From Heliopora coerulea (taxonomy: Eukaryota > Cnidaria > Anthozoa > Scleralcyonacea > Helioporidae), in contig JASJOG010000047.1 in the NCBI GenBank assembly GCA_030142905.1, positions 1,507,001 to 1,571,000 on the forward strand: a DNA stretch of 64,000 bases, read 5' to 3'. Every line of letters starts with the position of its first letter. The first letter of the stretch is position 1. Shown in pieces: positions 34,801 to 44,448 of this stretch. Below the pieces are notes generated by a model. The model had not been told where the DNA came from. It saw nothing but the letters and a program-made list of their open reading frames with translations, and did not search any database. A program made the position numbers and the translations under genes.

Positions 34801-37649
34801 AAACTGGACAGAATCATATGTCAATGAACAGTAGGACGATAGCTTTGCGCCACCAACTCAAGATGAATTAAGGCCACAAAAGTCCCCCTTCGTGTTATTT
34901 CTGTTTCCCTCTTGTGCGTAAGTTCAACTGGTACGTCGTCGCCTTATCTTTGCATCGCTTGTGTTCCGAATTCATTCAAAATCGATACTTAATTGAGCCT
35001 TAGCGATTGAACGCTCACTGCCTAATAACGCCGTCAGACAAACAAAATGAAGTGGGGAATGAAGAATTCCTAAATGAACCTTTTTGAAAATTGCGAATCG
35101 ACAGTAATTTTTTATTATTTACACATTTCCGATAACACTGTTCATTTTCGGGGGGATCTGTCATAAAACTCTTCTTGTGAGACTCTTAAGCTTTTATGAA
35201 CTGGAAAACTGTAGTTTTTATGTGAAATTTACCCCGACAAACTGTATTGTGAAAGAGTAGATACAAAAGAGGTCAATTGAAATTGAATCACTCAATTGTT
35301 GCTCGTTGGAAGGGACACTCCATTGTTCAAGGCTTAGCCAGAAATATTGTGTGATTAAGTAGACTTGAATTTTCTGCCTTTTTTGGTTGGACGTCCTCAA
35401 ATAAGCAAACAGTGAAATTACTCGACTGACAGTAACATACTTGTCTTATATTTCAGCGATTATTTTACTGACCTCTCTTACTGTATAAGCATTCTAAGGG
35501 CCTGTTTCAAATACCGTGCAACTGACGTGACGAGCGGAAGATAAATAAACGGATTAGCAAATATGCTCTCATATTTCATGTAAGCTCGACAACATAGACC
35601 AGATGCGAGATTTTTGAAACATATCTTATTTGCGCTGCGTTAACCCTGTACCAGGGGTCCTCAAGTGGCGGCCCGTGGGCGATTTTGATCTGCCCGCGCA
35701 CGTCATGACTGTGGCGTATTTGTTTATGTTTTTCTGACTGCGTGAAGACCATCAGCAGAGATTTATAGCAGAGATGTATACATTACAGTAACTATGAAGT
35801 ATAAATCTCTGCTATGGCTTTCTGAGAGTGCTATTTTCGAGCATATATATGTGCCACATTCATAAAATGTTCTCACCTGACTTCCCATCATGGTTGGGGA
35901 TTGACTCTGGCCTTCATAACTCACTTATCAATTTTGTTTGGCCCCCGAAAAAAATATTTGAGGACCCCTGCCCTATACTGGATAGGTTTTTGTGCCGTTT
36001 AAGAAGCTCTTGGCTATTTTACTGTTATAAAAAGTTATCAGGTAAGATATAAACACCGGACATGGAAAGAAGATATTCACAACTGCAACAGCTCAACTTC
36101 TCGAGCTCGCCAGCGTGTTCAAAAATACAATCAATGGCTGTGATTGTGCTATGTAACCCAAAATTGTTTGTAATAATCCAACAATAATGACGCACAAACG
36201 CTCGCATGGCTCCATATTGAATGCAATCGAAGGTTCAATACGCCCCGAAAACCCATTCCATATGAATCATACCACTTTAAGGAACGGAGTGGAAATACTT
36301 CCAAAAAGCACTCCAATAATTGCGTTGCTTGTGTAGACGTAACCCCTATCCGGTATGGTTTTCACTTCACTACAGAAAGCTGTCTGGTATAGGGTAATCG
36401 AAACCTTACACCATACGACTGTAGTGTGCGTTTGTTTGTTCTAATGTGTGCAATGTTGTCTCACAGCACAAATCCTTAAAGTGAATTACTCCCTAATATA
36501 AAGATACATTCGGAAGACTTCAGAGCACGGGTGGGCAACCTGCGTCCCGCGAAAGTCTTTAATACAGCCCGCGAAGACTTGTTGGTTGAAAAAAGTATTT
36601 TCTGCAATAAAAACTAGAAATTTCTATCTGTAATAAAGGTCAGAATCGAACTTTTCCAAGAACGACATTTGTACCTAGTAAACAGCTTAACTCAGAGCTT
36701 CAGGCTTTGTTATGGTTATTCGGACAGTCACTCATAAACTACACCTGCGCAATAGAACAATCGATCTTGCGGACGTGATTGGGTGGATAAGACAAGAACA
36801 GAGGGCCCGCCTACTATTCTAAGCCGAAGATTTGGCCTGCATAACCAGAAGGTCTATTTCAGAATCATCCTCAGGGTATTATGAAATGATAACTTCACAA
36901 TTAACCTACACTACTGAAGTCAACCGAAAAATGTTGACTCGAGCGGGATTTGAACTCGCACCTTCGGGATACCGGTCCGCCGCTCTACCTGTTGAGCTAT
37001 CGGTAGAGCTCAACAGGTAGAGCGGCGGACCGGTATCCCGAAGGTGCGAGTTCAAATTGCACACCTTTGTCTTGGAAAGTATCGTATGCAATCAGAAACG
37101 AACAATCGTATCGATTGAATAAAGGCATACGCATAAGCGCAAACGTAGCGGTTGATACGTTTTCTTCATCGTTACAGCGCACTTTGTTAGTTCGGATGTA
37201 CTCTTACTTTGGATAGTGTTATGGTCTTTTCAGAAGGAATATGTTATTATAAATAGGATTACGTGCCTCAACAAACGTATATAGAGACACAGATTGAACA
37301 CTGGGGCCATCTTATCCACTTCGCATTCCAACAATCTTGTTTATCCTTTTTCTCTGACACAGGTTTTAAGATTCCAGAGTGCTTCTCCAAAATCGGTCTT
37401 CTTTCAATGAAAATATCTCGATCTTGAACAAGTAAAATGTGGATCTGCGCCCAAAACGTGACACTTACCTTGGCACAAAGTGTAAATAATAACAACGACA
37501 AGAAACCATTGTGGACGGTTTAAAAACTGCAAGCATCTCGGTCGAAATTTTCCCCAGCCAAACGGAATGTCCTTGTTTAATTTCTCAGCTGATTTCTCTG
37601 TCAGAGATGTTGATGCTTTGATGTCGGAGATGGTTTTGTTCTCTTCCAT
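18129..37649 (-). CDS. Gene B: SLCO/OATP family organic anion transporter, 9 coding exons
   Basis: Plasma-membrane organic anion transporter, SLCO4A1-like by its N-terminal block and Kazal loop. Coding exons: 37469-37649, 33277-33468, 31324-31685, 29802-30204, 29294-29471, 22306-22480, 21508-21683, 20019-20233 and 18129-18268, total 2022 nt, predicted 673 residues, a normal OATP length. All junction phases agree. The [12 protein letters not shown] signature, the six-cysteine Kazal segment and twelve helix-sized hydrophobic stretches are present. Oddity: the acceptor of exon 4 should be at 30205-30206 but reads AC, and the nearest downstream AG would shift the frame into a stop. Either the gene is damaged there, a rare acceptor is used, or this base is an error or allele. 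The exon 5-6 intron (22481-29293) is packed with Penelope-like elements and two sense-oriented hammerhead motifs. Exon lengths are closest to gene A. Confidence 0.86.
20019..20233 (-). CDS. Gene B coding exon 8 (helix 11)
   Basis: 215 nt, phase 2 to 1. Acceptor gtcaatgtag, donor GTGAG. Encodes [28 protein letters not shown], then the cysteine-bearing [14 protein letters not shown] loop. Same length as in gene C. Confidence 0.88.
20758..20822. mobile_element. TTAA-ended MITE fragment (piggyBac-like family)
   Basis: Contains the family core CTGGCGTTAGCCAGAGT and ends GGGAAGAGTTAA. The left end is shortened. See 22883-22981 for a full copy. Confidence 0.55.
21508..21683 (-). CDS. Gene B coding exon 7 (end of loop 5, helix 10)
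   Basis: 176 nt, phase 0 to 2. Acceptor cctttag, donor GTAAG. Translates [19 protein letters not shown], a hydrophobic helix and VPGRTVALR. Confidence 0.86.
22306..22480 (-). CDS. Gene B coding exon 6 (Kazal-like loop)
   Basis: 175 nt, phase 2 to 0. Acceptor tttccctag, donor GTCAG. Six cysteines spaced as in gene A, with [18 protein letters not shown], ending LPNK. Confidence 0.9.
22883..22981. mobile_element. TTAA-ended 99-bp MITE (piggyBac-like), full copy
   Basis: Begins TTAACCCTTTC and ends GAAAAGGGTTAA, so both ends carry TTAA and an inverted CCCTTT. Core contains TCTGGCTAATGCCAGACG. The TTAA target and TTAACCC ends fit the piggyBac superfamily. Family members in the window include 20758, 32787, 37934, 47280, 55160 and 62258. 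Confidence 0.72.
23668..24409 (-). mobile_element. 5'-truncated LINE: end of reverse transcriptase ORF plus 3' UTR
   Basis: The minus-strand frame ends in a stop near 23889 and reads [56 protein letters not shown] and a final [11 protein letters not shown]. This is the C-terminal region typical of CR1/L2/Jockey-type LINE reverse transcriptases. It is followed by about 200 bases of 3' UTR ending in an AAATAAAT-rich tail next to a TA run. No catalytic motif remains. In gene B intron 5. Confidence 0.72.
24409..24453. repeat. TA dinucleotide microsatellite
   Basis: About 22 uninterrupted TA units between the LINE fragment and the first Penelope-like arm. Confidence 0.9.
24499..24998 (-). mobile_element. 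Penelope-like element 3' part, arm 1 of a head-to-head pair (GIY-YIG ORF)
   Basis: Minus-strand ORF 24629-24985 encodes a GIY-YIG endonuclease domain as found at the C-terminus of Penelope-like retroelements. Seen: [31 protein letters not shown], then [13 protein letters not shown]. The 3' UTR runs to about 24499 and contains GGGGCAGGCCCCGAAACG. The plus-strand copy at 25029-25545 is nearly identical in reverse, so the two form an inverted repeat. The 5' part with the reverse transcriptase is absent. Confidence 0.82.
25029..25545 (+). mobile_element. Penelope-like element 3' part, arm 2 (GIY-YIG ORF 25029-25457)
   Basis: Same endonuclease as arm 1 with only a few changed residues. It extends further 5', with a [10 protein letters not shown] cysteine motif before the GIY-YIG core, as is usual in this type. 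It lacks the stretch of about 40 bases holding GGGGCAGGCCCCGAAACG that arm 1 has in its 3' UTR. The spacer between the arms includes the small palindrome CCAGATACGCGATCTGG. Confidence 0.82.
25587..25630 (-). ncRNA. Hammerhead ribozyme motif 1 (type I)
   Basis: On the minus strand: CTGCA, CTGATGAG, a stem-loop GCC-CAATA-GGC, CGAAAC, GGTTCA, GTC, TGCAG. Helix I is 5 of 5 pairs (CTGCA with TGCAG). Helix II closes with four G-C pairs. The invariant CUGAUGA and GAAA boxes are intact, and the cleavage triplet is GUC. Helix III is the minimal two pairs (AC with GT) with a 6-base loop, as published for hammerheads of Penelope-like elements and animal retrozymes. It lies in gene B intron 5 in the sense direction. 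Confidence 0.8.
25734..25803. repeat. TA/TATATG microsatellite
   Basis: Long TA run with scattered G and C interruptions, directly between a hammerhead repeat and the large palindrome. Confidence 0.9.
25805..26497. repeat. Near-perfect palindrome, 308-bp arms, of a Penelope-like 3' end
   Basis: Arms 25805-26112 and 26190-26497 are reverse complements; the same peptide is encoded outward on both strands. The 77-bp centre holds four copies of a 16-base unit AATGTAAAATACACAA. Each arm encodes a peptide with [25 protein letters not shown], which resembles the conserved tail after the GIY-YIG domain of Penelope-like elements. Arms carry CCTGATGATCGCCTGAGCGC near their ends. Confidence 0.8.
26574..26660. 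repeat. TA/TATATACA microsatellite
   Basis: TA run with occasional C, following a 150-bp repeated block (26424-26573) whose second copy is at 28889-29035. Confidence 0.9.
26732..26873. repeat. Palindrome with 56-bp arms
   Basis: Arms 26732-26787 and 26818-26873 match throughout and contain CGGAGTTTCACGTG. The 30-base centre holds CATCAGGCAACTGACCTGAT. Shares phrases with the 25.8-26.5 kb palindrome, so probably the same element family. Confidence 0.8.
27003..27048 (-). ncRNA. Hammerhead ribozyme motif 2 (type I)
   Basis: On the minus strand: ACTACA, CTGATGAG, GCC-CAATA-GGT, CGAAAT, GGTTCC, GTC, TGTAGT. Helix I has 6 of 6 pairs, with bases different from motif 1: G-C to A-T type changes occurred on both sides, which keeps pairing. 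The core boxes are intact. In helix III one pair is T-G instead of C-G. The surrounding ~120 bp (to about 27120) is a direct repeat of 25587-25705. Confidence 0.75.
27171..27221. repeat. TA dinucleotide microsatellite
   Basis: About 25 uninterrupted TA units, immediately before the truncated Penelope-like ORF. Confidence 0.9.
27222..28695 (+). mobile_element. 5'-truncated Penelope-like retroelement: reverse transcriptase plus GIY-YIG
   Basis: Frame 27245-27832 contains the back half of the reverse transcriptase: [13 protein letters not shown], the catalytic [10 protein letters not shown] (Y-x-DD variant), NLHFLDLEI and [11 protein letters not shown] frameshift near 27800 moves the sequence into frame 27786-28556, which continues [12 protein letters not shown] and ends with a GIY-YIG domain ([31 protein letters not shown]). 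The tyrosine of the second box is G here. The 3' UTR holds CTGATGAAGGCCGC...GCGGCC-type stem and GAAAA at 28655-28690. The 5' end and the first reverse transcriptase motifs are missing. Dead copy. Confidence 0.82.
28805..28890. repeat. TA/TATACA microsatellite
   Basis: TA run grading into TATACA units, then the second copy of the 150-bp block (28889-29035). Confidence 0.85.
29033..29136. repeat. TATACA hexanucleotide-like microsatellite
   Basis: Repeats of ATATACAT and ATACACAT over about 100 bases; ends the Penelope-rich block, 160 bases before gene B exon 5. Confidence 0.85.
29294..29471 (-). CDS. Gene B coding exon 5 (helices 8-9)
   Basis: 178 nt, phase 1 to 2. Acceptor tttgttttag, donor GTAAG. 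Encodes [20 protein letters not shown] and [21 protein letters not shown]. Confidence 0.88.
29802..30204 (-). CDS. Gene B coding exon 4 (OATP signature), acceptor site irregular
   Basis: 403 nt if it starts at the position homologous to genes A and C (phase 0). Encodes PSGLHLTPK, the [12 protein letters not shown] signature, [13 protein letters not shown] and two helices; donor GTACG as in gene A. The two bases before 30204 are AC, not AG. The next AG (30198-30199) would give GAC TTC ACT TAA, a stop. AGs further upstream are not in phase 0. Confidence 0.78.
31324..31685 (-). CDS. Gene B coding exon 3 (helices 3-4)
   Basis: 362 nt, phase 1 to 0. Acceptor catttgag, donor GTATA. Encodes [49 protein letters not shown] and ends VNIKQ. 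Confidence 0.88.
32787..32847. mobile_element. TTAA-ended MITE fragment (piggyBac-like family)
   Basis: Core AAATCGTCTGGC, GGCCAGAGTAAAGTA and right end GGAAAGAGTTAA. A second, more degraded unit follows to about 32920, ending AAAGAGTTAATTG. Confidence 0.5.
33277..33468 (-). CDS. Gene B coding exon 2 (helix 2)
   Basis: 192 nt, phase 1 to 1. Acceptor cgactag, donor GTGAG. Encodes [19 protein letters not shown] and [14 protein letters not shown]. The loop reads [18 protein letters not shown], with two cysteines not present in gene A. Confidence 0.88.
35652..35970. mobile_element. hAT-type non-autonomous element, 319 bp, with 8-bp target duplication
   Basis: Begins CAGGGGTCCTCAA and ends TTGAGGACCCCTG, a perfect 13-base inverted repeat. 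Flanks are ccctgtac on the left and ccctatac on the right, an 8-bp target duplication with one change. Upstream of exon 2 in gene B intron 1. Internal CGGCCCGTGGGC is typical of this class of end sequence. Confidence 0.8.
36840..37057. repeat. Fold-back element with tRNA-like arms, family 2 (copy with perfect 51-bp arms)
   Basis: Starts with TCAGAATCATCCTCAGGGT. Arms 36948-36998 and 37007-37057 are exact reverse complements, with 8 bases (atcggtag) between. Each arm is a tRNA-like half: GAGCTCAACAGGTAGAGC as an A-box-like word and GTGCGAGTTCAAAT as a B-box-like word. Not a functional tRNA. In gene B intron 1, close to exon 1. Confidence 0.85.
37469..37649 (-). CDS. Gene B coding exon 1 (N-terminus and helix 1)
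   Basis: 181 nt, phase 0 to 1. ATG at 37647-37649 lies 10 bases after acceptor tttcag, so an upstream noncoding exon is implied. Encodes [13 protein letters not shown], then [15 protein letters not shown], helix 1 and CQ before donor GTAAG. Confidence 0.86.
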
Positions 37650-37933
37650 AATCCAGTAACTGAAATGAATTACGAAAGAGAAATCATAAGAAAAAAATCA
37701 TTAAAACCCAGATATAAAACCAGTTATAAACCCAGAATTAAAGTACTTCGATCTATGTATCGGGCAAGAAGACCAGATTTCGCCCAAGGTTTCATTCAGC
37801 AGTGCTAAACAATTGAGGAGTGGAACTCCTAATCGTACAAGTCTTGAACATGCACCAGACGATAACATACTCACGAAAGGGATACGTCTGGTTGGGGAGG
37901 AATTCAATCCACAATTGATTCATTTCAGCCCCG

Positions 37934-38040
37934 TTAAGTCGTCTATTATTTTACTCCGGCGAATGCCAAACTATTTTACTCTGGCTAACGCTAGACGATT
38001 TTACTTGCCAAAATCAAACCTGTGGACATGAAGTAGTTAA
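37934..38040. mobile_element. TTAA-ended 107-bp MITE (piggyBac-like family)
   Basis: Flanked by TTAA at both ends. Core contains ATTTTACTCTGGCTAACGCT then AGACGATTTTACTTG, as in the 22883 copy but in the variant with an extra TTTTACTC unit. Confidence 0.6.
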
Positions 38041-41000
38041 CTCTTCTCTTATAAAACAGAGCGATTATAATTGGCCCCTCAGAATACCGGCACTTTTCAT
38101 GTTTTCCTCACTTTTACTTACTTCAAGCTTCCTGGTCGACTAGCAATCTGAAATAGAGATTTTCACAACCAATCCAGCGATTCGGCGTGAATTTTCCCAC
38201 GTGCATGTATTACATTTTTTCAACTGTCCGTGCCCTGAAGTGATATGGTTTTCTCATCATTCTCCGGTTAAATACTGGTGTGGCCAAACTGTTGACATTT
38301 CACTTAAAAATAGAATTTGAAACGTGATAATGCCAGTTGCAAGGCTGAGCGTTTAGTGGGATGCAAGACTAAGCGCAAATTAGTTATGTAGAAACGCCGA
38401 GGAACAAATGGAAAACAGAGTCCAAAAATAAACAACCTTCTTTCTGAATATCAAAGTGAGGAGAATGGCCGTTTGGGATTTTCATCAAAGTCATACCACA
38501 GATAATTTTCTTCTGAATCTCAGATCTTAGTTCAGGATCAAATTACTAACTTCCTGATCAACGTATGAAGCTTTTTTAAGGACAAAATATTGAAGTCGCA
38601 TAAATCGATGTTATGTGTAATAAATCAAATACCTAAAGTCATGCATCGTTGTTGTTTTTGATAAATCGAGTGTGAAAGGTCGTTCGTCAATGTTGGATGA
38701 GTTCCATCAAGTTTGTCACGAATAAAACGTGATTAGATCCCATACAACAAAAAGATGAGGAAGCGGAAGTATTTTACCGCAACTGGAAGTGACGTAATTT
38801 TCCCCGTTTTTTGACCGGAGCCAAAGCAAGATGACAATGCAAGGTGAAACGGCGTCAACAACAATTCAACATTTCGTAAAAACTGTGTTAGCACCGTCAT
38901 TAACTAACAGTCGCGTGCTCCCGAAAACAGAACTACAGAATCTGCAGCAAACATTGACCGGTTTACCTCAATAGAGAGTGAAATAAATCGGTTCAAGTCG
39001 TCAACTATACGAATTTCTTGCGGGAATGATTCTCATATTCTTACAACTAAAACGTTTAAGATTCTTTCGTATTTCTCAAGTCTACGTGTGTAAAACTCAG
39101 GACTGTCAGAAGAGTCCCAATGACTGAGACTACGTTGACGTTCGGCGCTTATGATCAGATTACTGAGATCTGTGTCGAATATTTTGTAAATACTCTGTTT
39201 GGTTGGTTGTGGAGTGGTCGTGACTATTGTTAGATTACCTTGTTGTTAGACTTTGAACTTTGTCCAAAGCACAATGTGAGGTGGAGCTTCCGGGCGACGC
39301 CAAAAAAGGAAAAGTCTTGTAACTTTAGAGGCGAGTTGTGATTAAACGTTCCACATTTATTGAAAGATACAGTCCCCAGTTGTGTTTGGAACCAGCCGAA
39401 GCACAACTACCTTGGTGCGCCAGGTAGAAAAGTGCAATAATCTGAAATAAACGTTTTCTGTTCCTGAAAGCCATATCCTTAGATCAACCGACGACATCGT
39501 TACACCGAAAGAGGTGGCAAAATACAAAAAGTCGAAATTAAGCGGATTTGTATAGCACGGAGCCTGAGGACATTACTGATTATGTCGAGGTATCGACTGT
39601 ATCGAGCGTCACATGTTGCGCTAAAATATTTCCCCTGGCTCATCTTTTAGTTGTATGGGTCCTGATATATGACATCGATTTATGTGAATTCAATATTTTG
39701 TCCTTAAAAAAGTTTCATATCGATGGATAGACACGCTCTTATATGACATCGCTCATTCTTAACCATCTACCCAAAGCATTCTTCTAACTTTCGTACGTGA
39801 CTCCATCTGGGTCCACCAGTCATCAGATGATCAGTGGTTTGATTTTCGTCCGACCATTTTATTTATATACATTGTAAATGTTCATCGAGGTTTGGTAGTT
39901 CATTTGTTGTTGTAATCCTTATTTTAGTTCACAAGAACTATCGTATTTTAATTGGCATCACAAAAATAGCAATGACATTAAGTGGTTCCTTTAACGTCGG
40001 TCTTCACTCGATTGTTCCACGGTTAATAGTGAAGAGACTGTGATTGCTCTGACGTTAAGTACCACGTAACACCAGGCACAGCATGTCCTGAGTTTACTTC
40101 TTGATAGCCATTCCGACATTTGCGTAGGCTATATCCATTTTTCCAATGCGAGTCTGAGGAACGTCTGTCATCCCTTATAAACTCTACGGAGCTACTAATT
40201 CACAGTTCTGAAGAATCTATTACCAGGGAGCAAGGGTCATTGAAATTAAACACCTAGATGTGTCTTGGCTTGGGTGCATCAATTGAGATCAAGTCAACGT
40301 TTGAGGAAACTCTTACATCGGCTTTGTCCAAAATTACTGGTTTGTGTGAAAGGCTATTTCTCAAACTACGAGCAAAATTAACACAGCATAAGGATAGCTT
40401 AAGGTTTTAGAAAAAAAGGGTTTTTGACAAACCAGATCAAACACTGGTCAAAGGTTGTTTGCCTTTTTTAAAAATATCTCTAAGTTTACAAAAAGGCTTG
40501 GATTTGCCTTATTTTTCCAACTGACTTTCGGTGTTTTGATACTGAAGAATGCACTCTTACTGGTGTTTGGATTATTACGTCAAATACAACCATACGAGTG
40601 TTTTGATATCAAAACAACTCCGAGTGCATTAGAAGTATTCGGCTGCTGCCTGCTTTTCCAGCATCCTACTTTGCCTGGAGTTTTTATTGGTTCAACTCCT
40701 CTGTATCTGTTTTAACTACCTTCTCACAACCATTTTCTGTTGTATGTAAGTGTTCCGTAAGTCTTATTTTAGTTCGTTACGTTGATTGGTCATTCTATTA
40801 TAGCACTTTATTTTCATTGGTTGCTCTAGTTTATTAGATTTATGTCTGTAAACATATTTATCAATCACTGTGACTTTGTAAATAATCTCTGAACACGTTG
40901 CAAGTTTAGGAACAAAACTTCCTCTATTGTGTGAATGGCTCTTTGTGTTCTATGCAGGGCATTAATATTCTTGACAAGGTTATGATAAAATGTGTTATGC

Positions 41001-41049
41001 TTGTTTGACATTTATCAAATTTTGTATCACTCAAAAGGATAGAAGCCGT

Positions 41050-41480
41050 CTTAAATAATCAGCTTTAAGTGTCAGTCACTAGCTATAAAGTTTGCCCTGA
41101 AGTCACAAGATCGAAATTTCTAAAAACTAACGACAAGACTCACGAGGAGATTGAGACTGCAAGCAGCGTTTGAACTCAGTCTTTGAGTGAGCTTCCATCT
41201 GTTAACACCGAAAGGTCTAAATGTAGTTACATTCTTGGGGAGGTGGATCAACACATTACATATCAGTTGATCGTCACTTAGACTTTGCTCTTGGATCGAG
41301 CTGTTCTTTCGGCAATGTATAGTTACCCCAAATCACTAAACTTAAATCCAACAGGTATGGGATTTTTTATACAGCATTCGATTAACAAGTTCATCTGTCA
41401 GGATGATAATATTTAATCGGTAAACTAATATGTCGCTTTTTTGGCAGACAATACAATAATCATTTTAACCCTCAAAGCTT
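41050..41480. other. Noncoding block shared with the region upstream of gene A
   Basis: Colinear with 14340-14760 (shared words AAGCAGCGTTT, CAGTCTTT, CATCTGTTAA/CATCTGTAAG, CCCCAAATCA, TTTTTTATACAGCA). Overlaps the start of a TTAA-MITE remnant at 41464-41575. Confidence 0.55.
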
Positions 41481-42954
41481 AACCCTTGAAATTTGATAAC
41501 TTTATTATTTTACTCTGACAAAAGGCGGATCATTTTACTCTGGCTAACGCCAGACGATTTCACTTGTTAATAAATCACGTGCTGAAAAGGTGCCAAGATA
41601 AAAAACCATCTCATCTAACCCTTCATGGGGCACGGTTTCCATTCCTCGACTTCCTGAAACCAACTCTTTCTCAGGATGGACAACACTCTTCAAGCTTTGA
41701 GATATTTGGATATTCAACTGCGCCTCTGTTGGTAATCATCTATTCCTTCATTCTATGAGTATTGGGGTTTCTGCACAACTGACAAGTGATCAGACAAATC
41801 AAATTCGTAAGTTCCAAATTCAAAAGCGCTCATTACTGGCCGTACTACTTTTCTTACCGGTGAAAGAAACAGTATTAGAGTTCCAATTGGCTACGTTTAC
41901 CTTAGTGTTATGATTCTGTCGACTAGGTTCGGTTTTCATAAGAAGTTCTTTTTTATATATTTTGGTGGATATATTCTGTGCGATTTTAATCACTTGTTTT
42001 GCCCTGGAAAAACAAACAATCAGTTGGGTTCTAATATTTCAATAATTTGTATCAGCTCTGAAAGCACCACATAATGGAAAATGTGGTGCGCAACCATTTA
42101 AAGTCGTGAATAATTCTGTCAAAAGTTAAATGGCAGGAGAGAGTTAATTTTCCTTTTATGGCCTTTATTTTGCGCAATATATGCTAGGTAGCATACATAT
42201 TTTGCTGTGACATACATGCTAGGTCAACTAAAACGTGACCTCTAAGCGCGGTTCCCTACTGATTGTTAAATATTCTGAGTTGGCTAGAAAATGAGAAACA
42301 AGTTAGTGTTCCGAGGTCCCTGAGATTAAAATCACAGAGGCAGATTCGGGCTCTGTACAAACAATCACAGCCGTCAATTGAAAAACTGTAACCACCTGTT
42401 GCTTTTAGCTCTCAAAACCATTCACCTGCATACCATATTTCGTATTCATTAACAAACGGATATCCTCTCACAGAGATTGGAGTAACGACATACTTTGCAT
42501 TTTGTAACTCTGCTTTAAGCGATAAATGAAACGGACTCGATCTACCACGAGAAAAACATACAGTTTCACCCCTGGCTTTTTCGTACTAGTATAAAACTGG
42601 TTATTGTCACCGTTAGTTGGAAGACAAAATTTTTTATTATTCGCAAGGCGGGACCTTGTTTGATATGAGATCACCTCGCACATAAAACAGAAACTAACAG
42701 AAAACCAAATCATGATCGTAAACATATCTAGAACAGACTCAGAGTTGAACATTTGACGTCGTTTCAATAAAGTTCAACACTTTCTCCGCGGGTATTCTAA
42801 AAGGATAATTGTTCGTCTAACAGACGATCACGCTAAATGGATTTGGCTAAAAACGTGTCATAATCATTCCAAACCACTCTGGCTTCCAGCTTTTCATATT
42901 ATCAGGCAAACATTCCTGAAAATGCAGGATTAGTTTTCGCATCCAAATCGTCAG

Positions 42955-43327
42955 GTTCAAATTATCCTCAAAAATATGATTTCTGAGCCTCAGATGGGGA
43001 TCGAATCCACAACCTTCTGATGACCGGCGAGGCATTCTAACCATTGAGCTACAGAGACTCAGATGGCAAGCTATGGTGCAAGTTCGACATATGTGCTACC
43101 TATGCGGTAGCCACGATATGTTAATTTCCTTCGACAAAATTATTAACATATCGTGGCTACTGCATAGGCAGCACATATGTCGAACTTGCACCATAGCTCG
43201 TCGTCTAAGACTCTAAGTCTTGGTAGCGGAATGGTTAGAGCGTCTTACCTGTCATCAGACGGTTGCGGGTTCGTTTCCCCTCTGAGGCTCAGGGTTCAGG
43301 AATCGTTTTTCTGAGGATAGTTTGAGC
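42955..43327. repeat. Fold-back element with tRNA-like arms, family 1 (long copy)
   Basis: About 373 bp. Outer arms (GCCTCAG flanked by TTTCTGAG) each contain a tRNA-like unit with GGTTGCGGGTTCG. Inner arms 43063-43125 and 43143-43202 form a second palindrome (ATATGTCGAACTTGCACCAT) with an 18-base centre. A half copy of this long form is at 54050-54230. Confidence 0.8.
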
Positions 43328-44320
43328 TTGAAGAACGTCCTAAGAACACCTATGTATACGTCCAAGCTCCCACATTCCTGATATCAACACTTCTTATTGA
43401 ACAGTTCTTATTGTACAGGATTTTAAGCGAAGGATTTCAATTTTTGACCAGTCTTAATGGACCAGATTGTGTGCAAATCAGTGTCATACAATCAGGATAC
43501 AAATAAAATATTTTCTAATTTCAACTCAATCTAGTATAAGTGCCTGAGGGGGGTTTTATATGGTAGAGAGTCAGCCCTCGTGGTAGGGCTGGCTCTAGTA
43601 AGAAAGTTAAGTTTCACCTCGCCTTCACATGGAAATAGTCTGGTTCTTCTAGCAGGGCTGAATCTAGCGAGCATGCGTTGTAGGAGGGCCAGCCCTTTTG
43701 AGTGTGTTTTCATGAGAAATTTCCAGCCCTCCTAGGCGAGACCTCCAGTAGTCATCCGTGATATCTCGCTTTGAAGGGCTGGCCCTCTTCTCATGTAAAC
43801 GAAAACAAAGTTTACAAAGGATTTCATAGGGAGGTGAGATCTCGACTAAAAGGACAAGCTTTACTAGGAGGGCTGGCTCGCTTCCATGTAAACATTACTT
43901 AAGTTGGAGGATATTGTCATGAATTCGACGCCTACTATTGTATCAGCTTTTATGTGCTCTGCTGCTATTTTGCTACCATCAACAGTCACTACAAAGTTCT
44001 AAACATTTAGCTGGATAACAGGCACGCGTTTTTGCGTATATTCGTGCAGGTTAACGGGACCAAACATTGTAAGGGACAAATTGAGCACTCTAAGATTTGT
44101 CTGCTTAAATTATTTATTATCTGCTTAAATTATTTATTAATGTTCAAAACCTTCACAAAAATGCTACAAGTAATTTATGTATTTGCTTACTCGCGGGTTA
44201 AAATTAAACAGTGTTAAAAAGTAGTTATTGTATGTAAAATTCACTTAAACTCAATTACTGTGCATTAGAAGATTAGATAGTCTTCGAGTTCATTGAGTTG
44301 AAAAGACAGACGAAAATGTT

Positions 44321-44448
44321 TCAAAGATTTGTTTCTCGGCCAGGGTCTATCGCTTCTGCTACGTTTAGAGAGGCTCCAAGTTCTCTTTCTTCTTGATTTT
44401 CAGGTTTGTATAAATACCATGAGAAGAAGTAGAACGTTATGGAAATTA
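44321..44448 (-). CDS. Gene C coding exon 9 (helix 12, C-terminus, stop)
   Basis: 128 nt, phase 1 to stop. Acceptor ccttttag. Encodes ISITFYFFSWYLYKPENQ, then an acidic tail ending GRETNL and TGA at 44321-44323. Candidate AATAAA signals on the minus strand lie at 44133-44138 and 44113-44118. Confidence 0.85.

Larger units (their letters stand above)
37650..44320. other. Intergenic region between gene B start and gene C end
   Basis: Contains a MITE at 37934-38040, the block at 41050-41480 shared with 14340-14760, and the fold-back at 42955-43327. A stretch near 39200-39530 has an LTR-like feel but no confirmed ends. Short ORFs such as 40455-40715 on the plus strand have no recognisable domain. 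Gene B 5' noncoding exon and promoter should lie here. Confidence 0.45.

Noticed and set aside
39200..39530. Solo LTR with primer-binding-like TGGTGCGCCAGGT
   Set aside because: No matching second LTR, no clear TG...CA ends and no retroviral-type ORF nearby.
40455..40772. 86-codon plus-strand ORF, Phe and Leu rich
   Set aside because: Looks hydrophobic by base composition only; no homologous motif seen.
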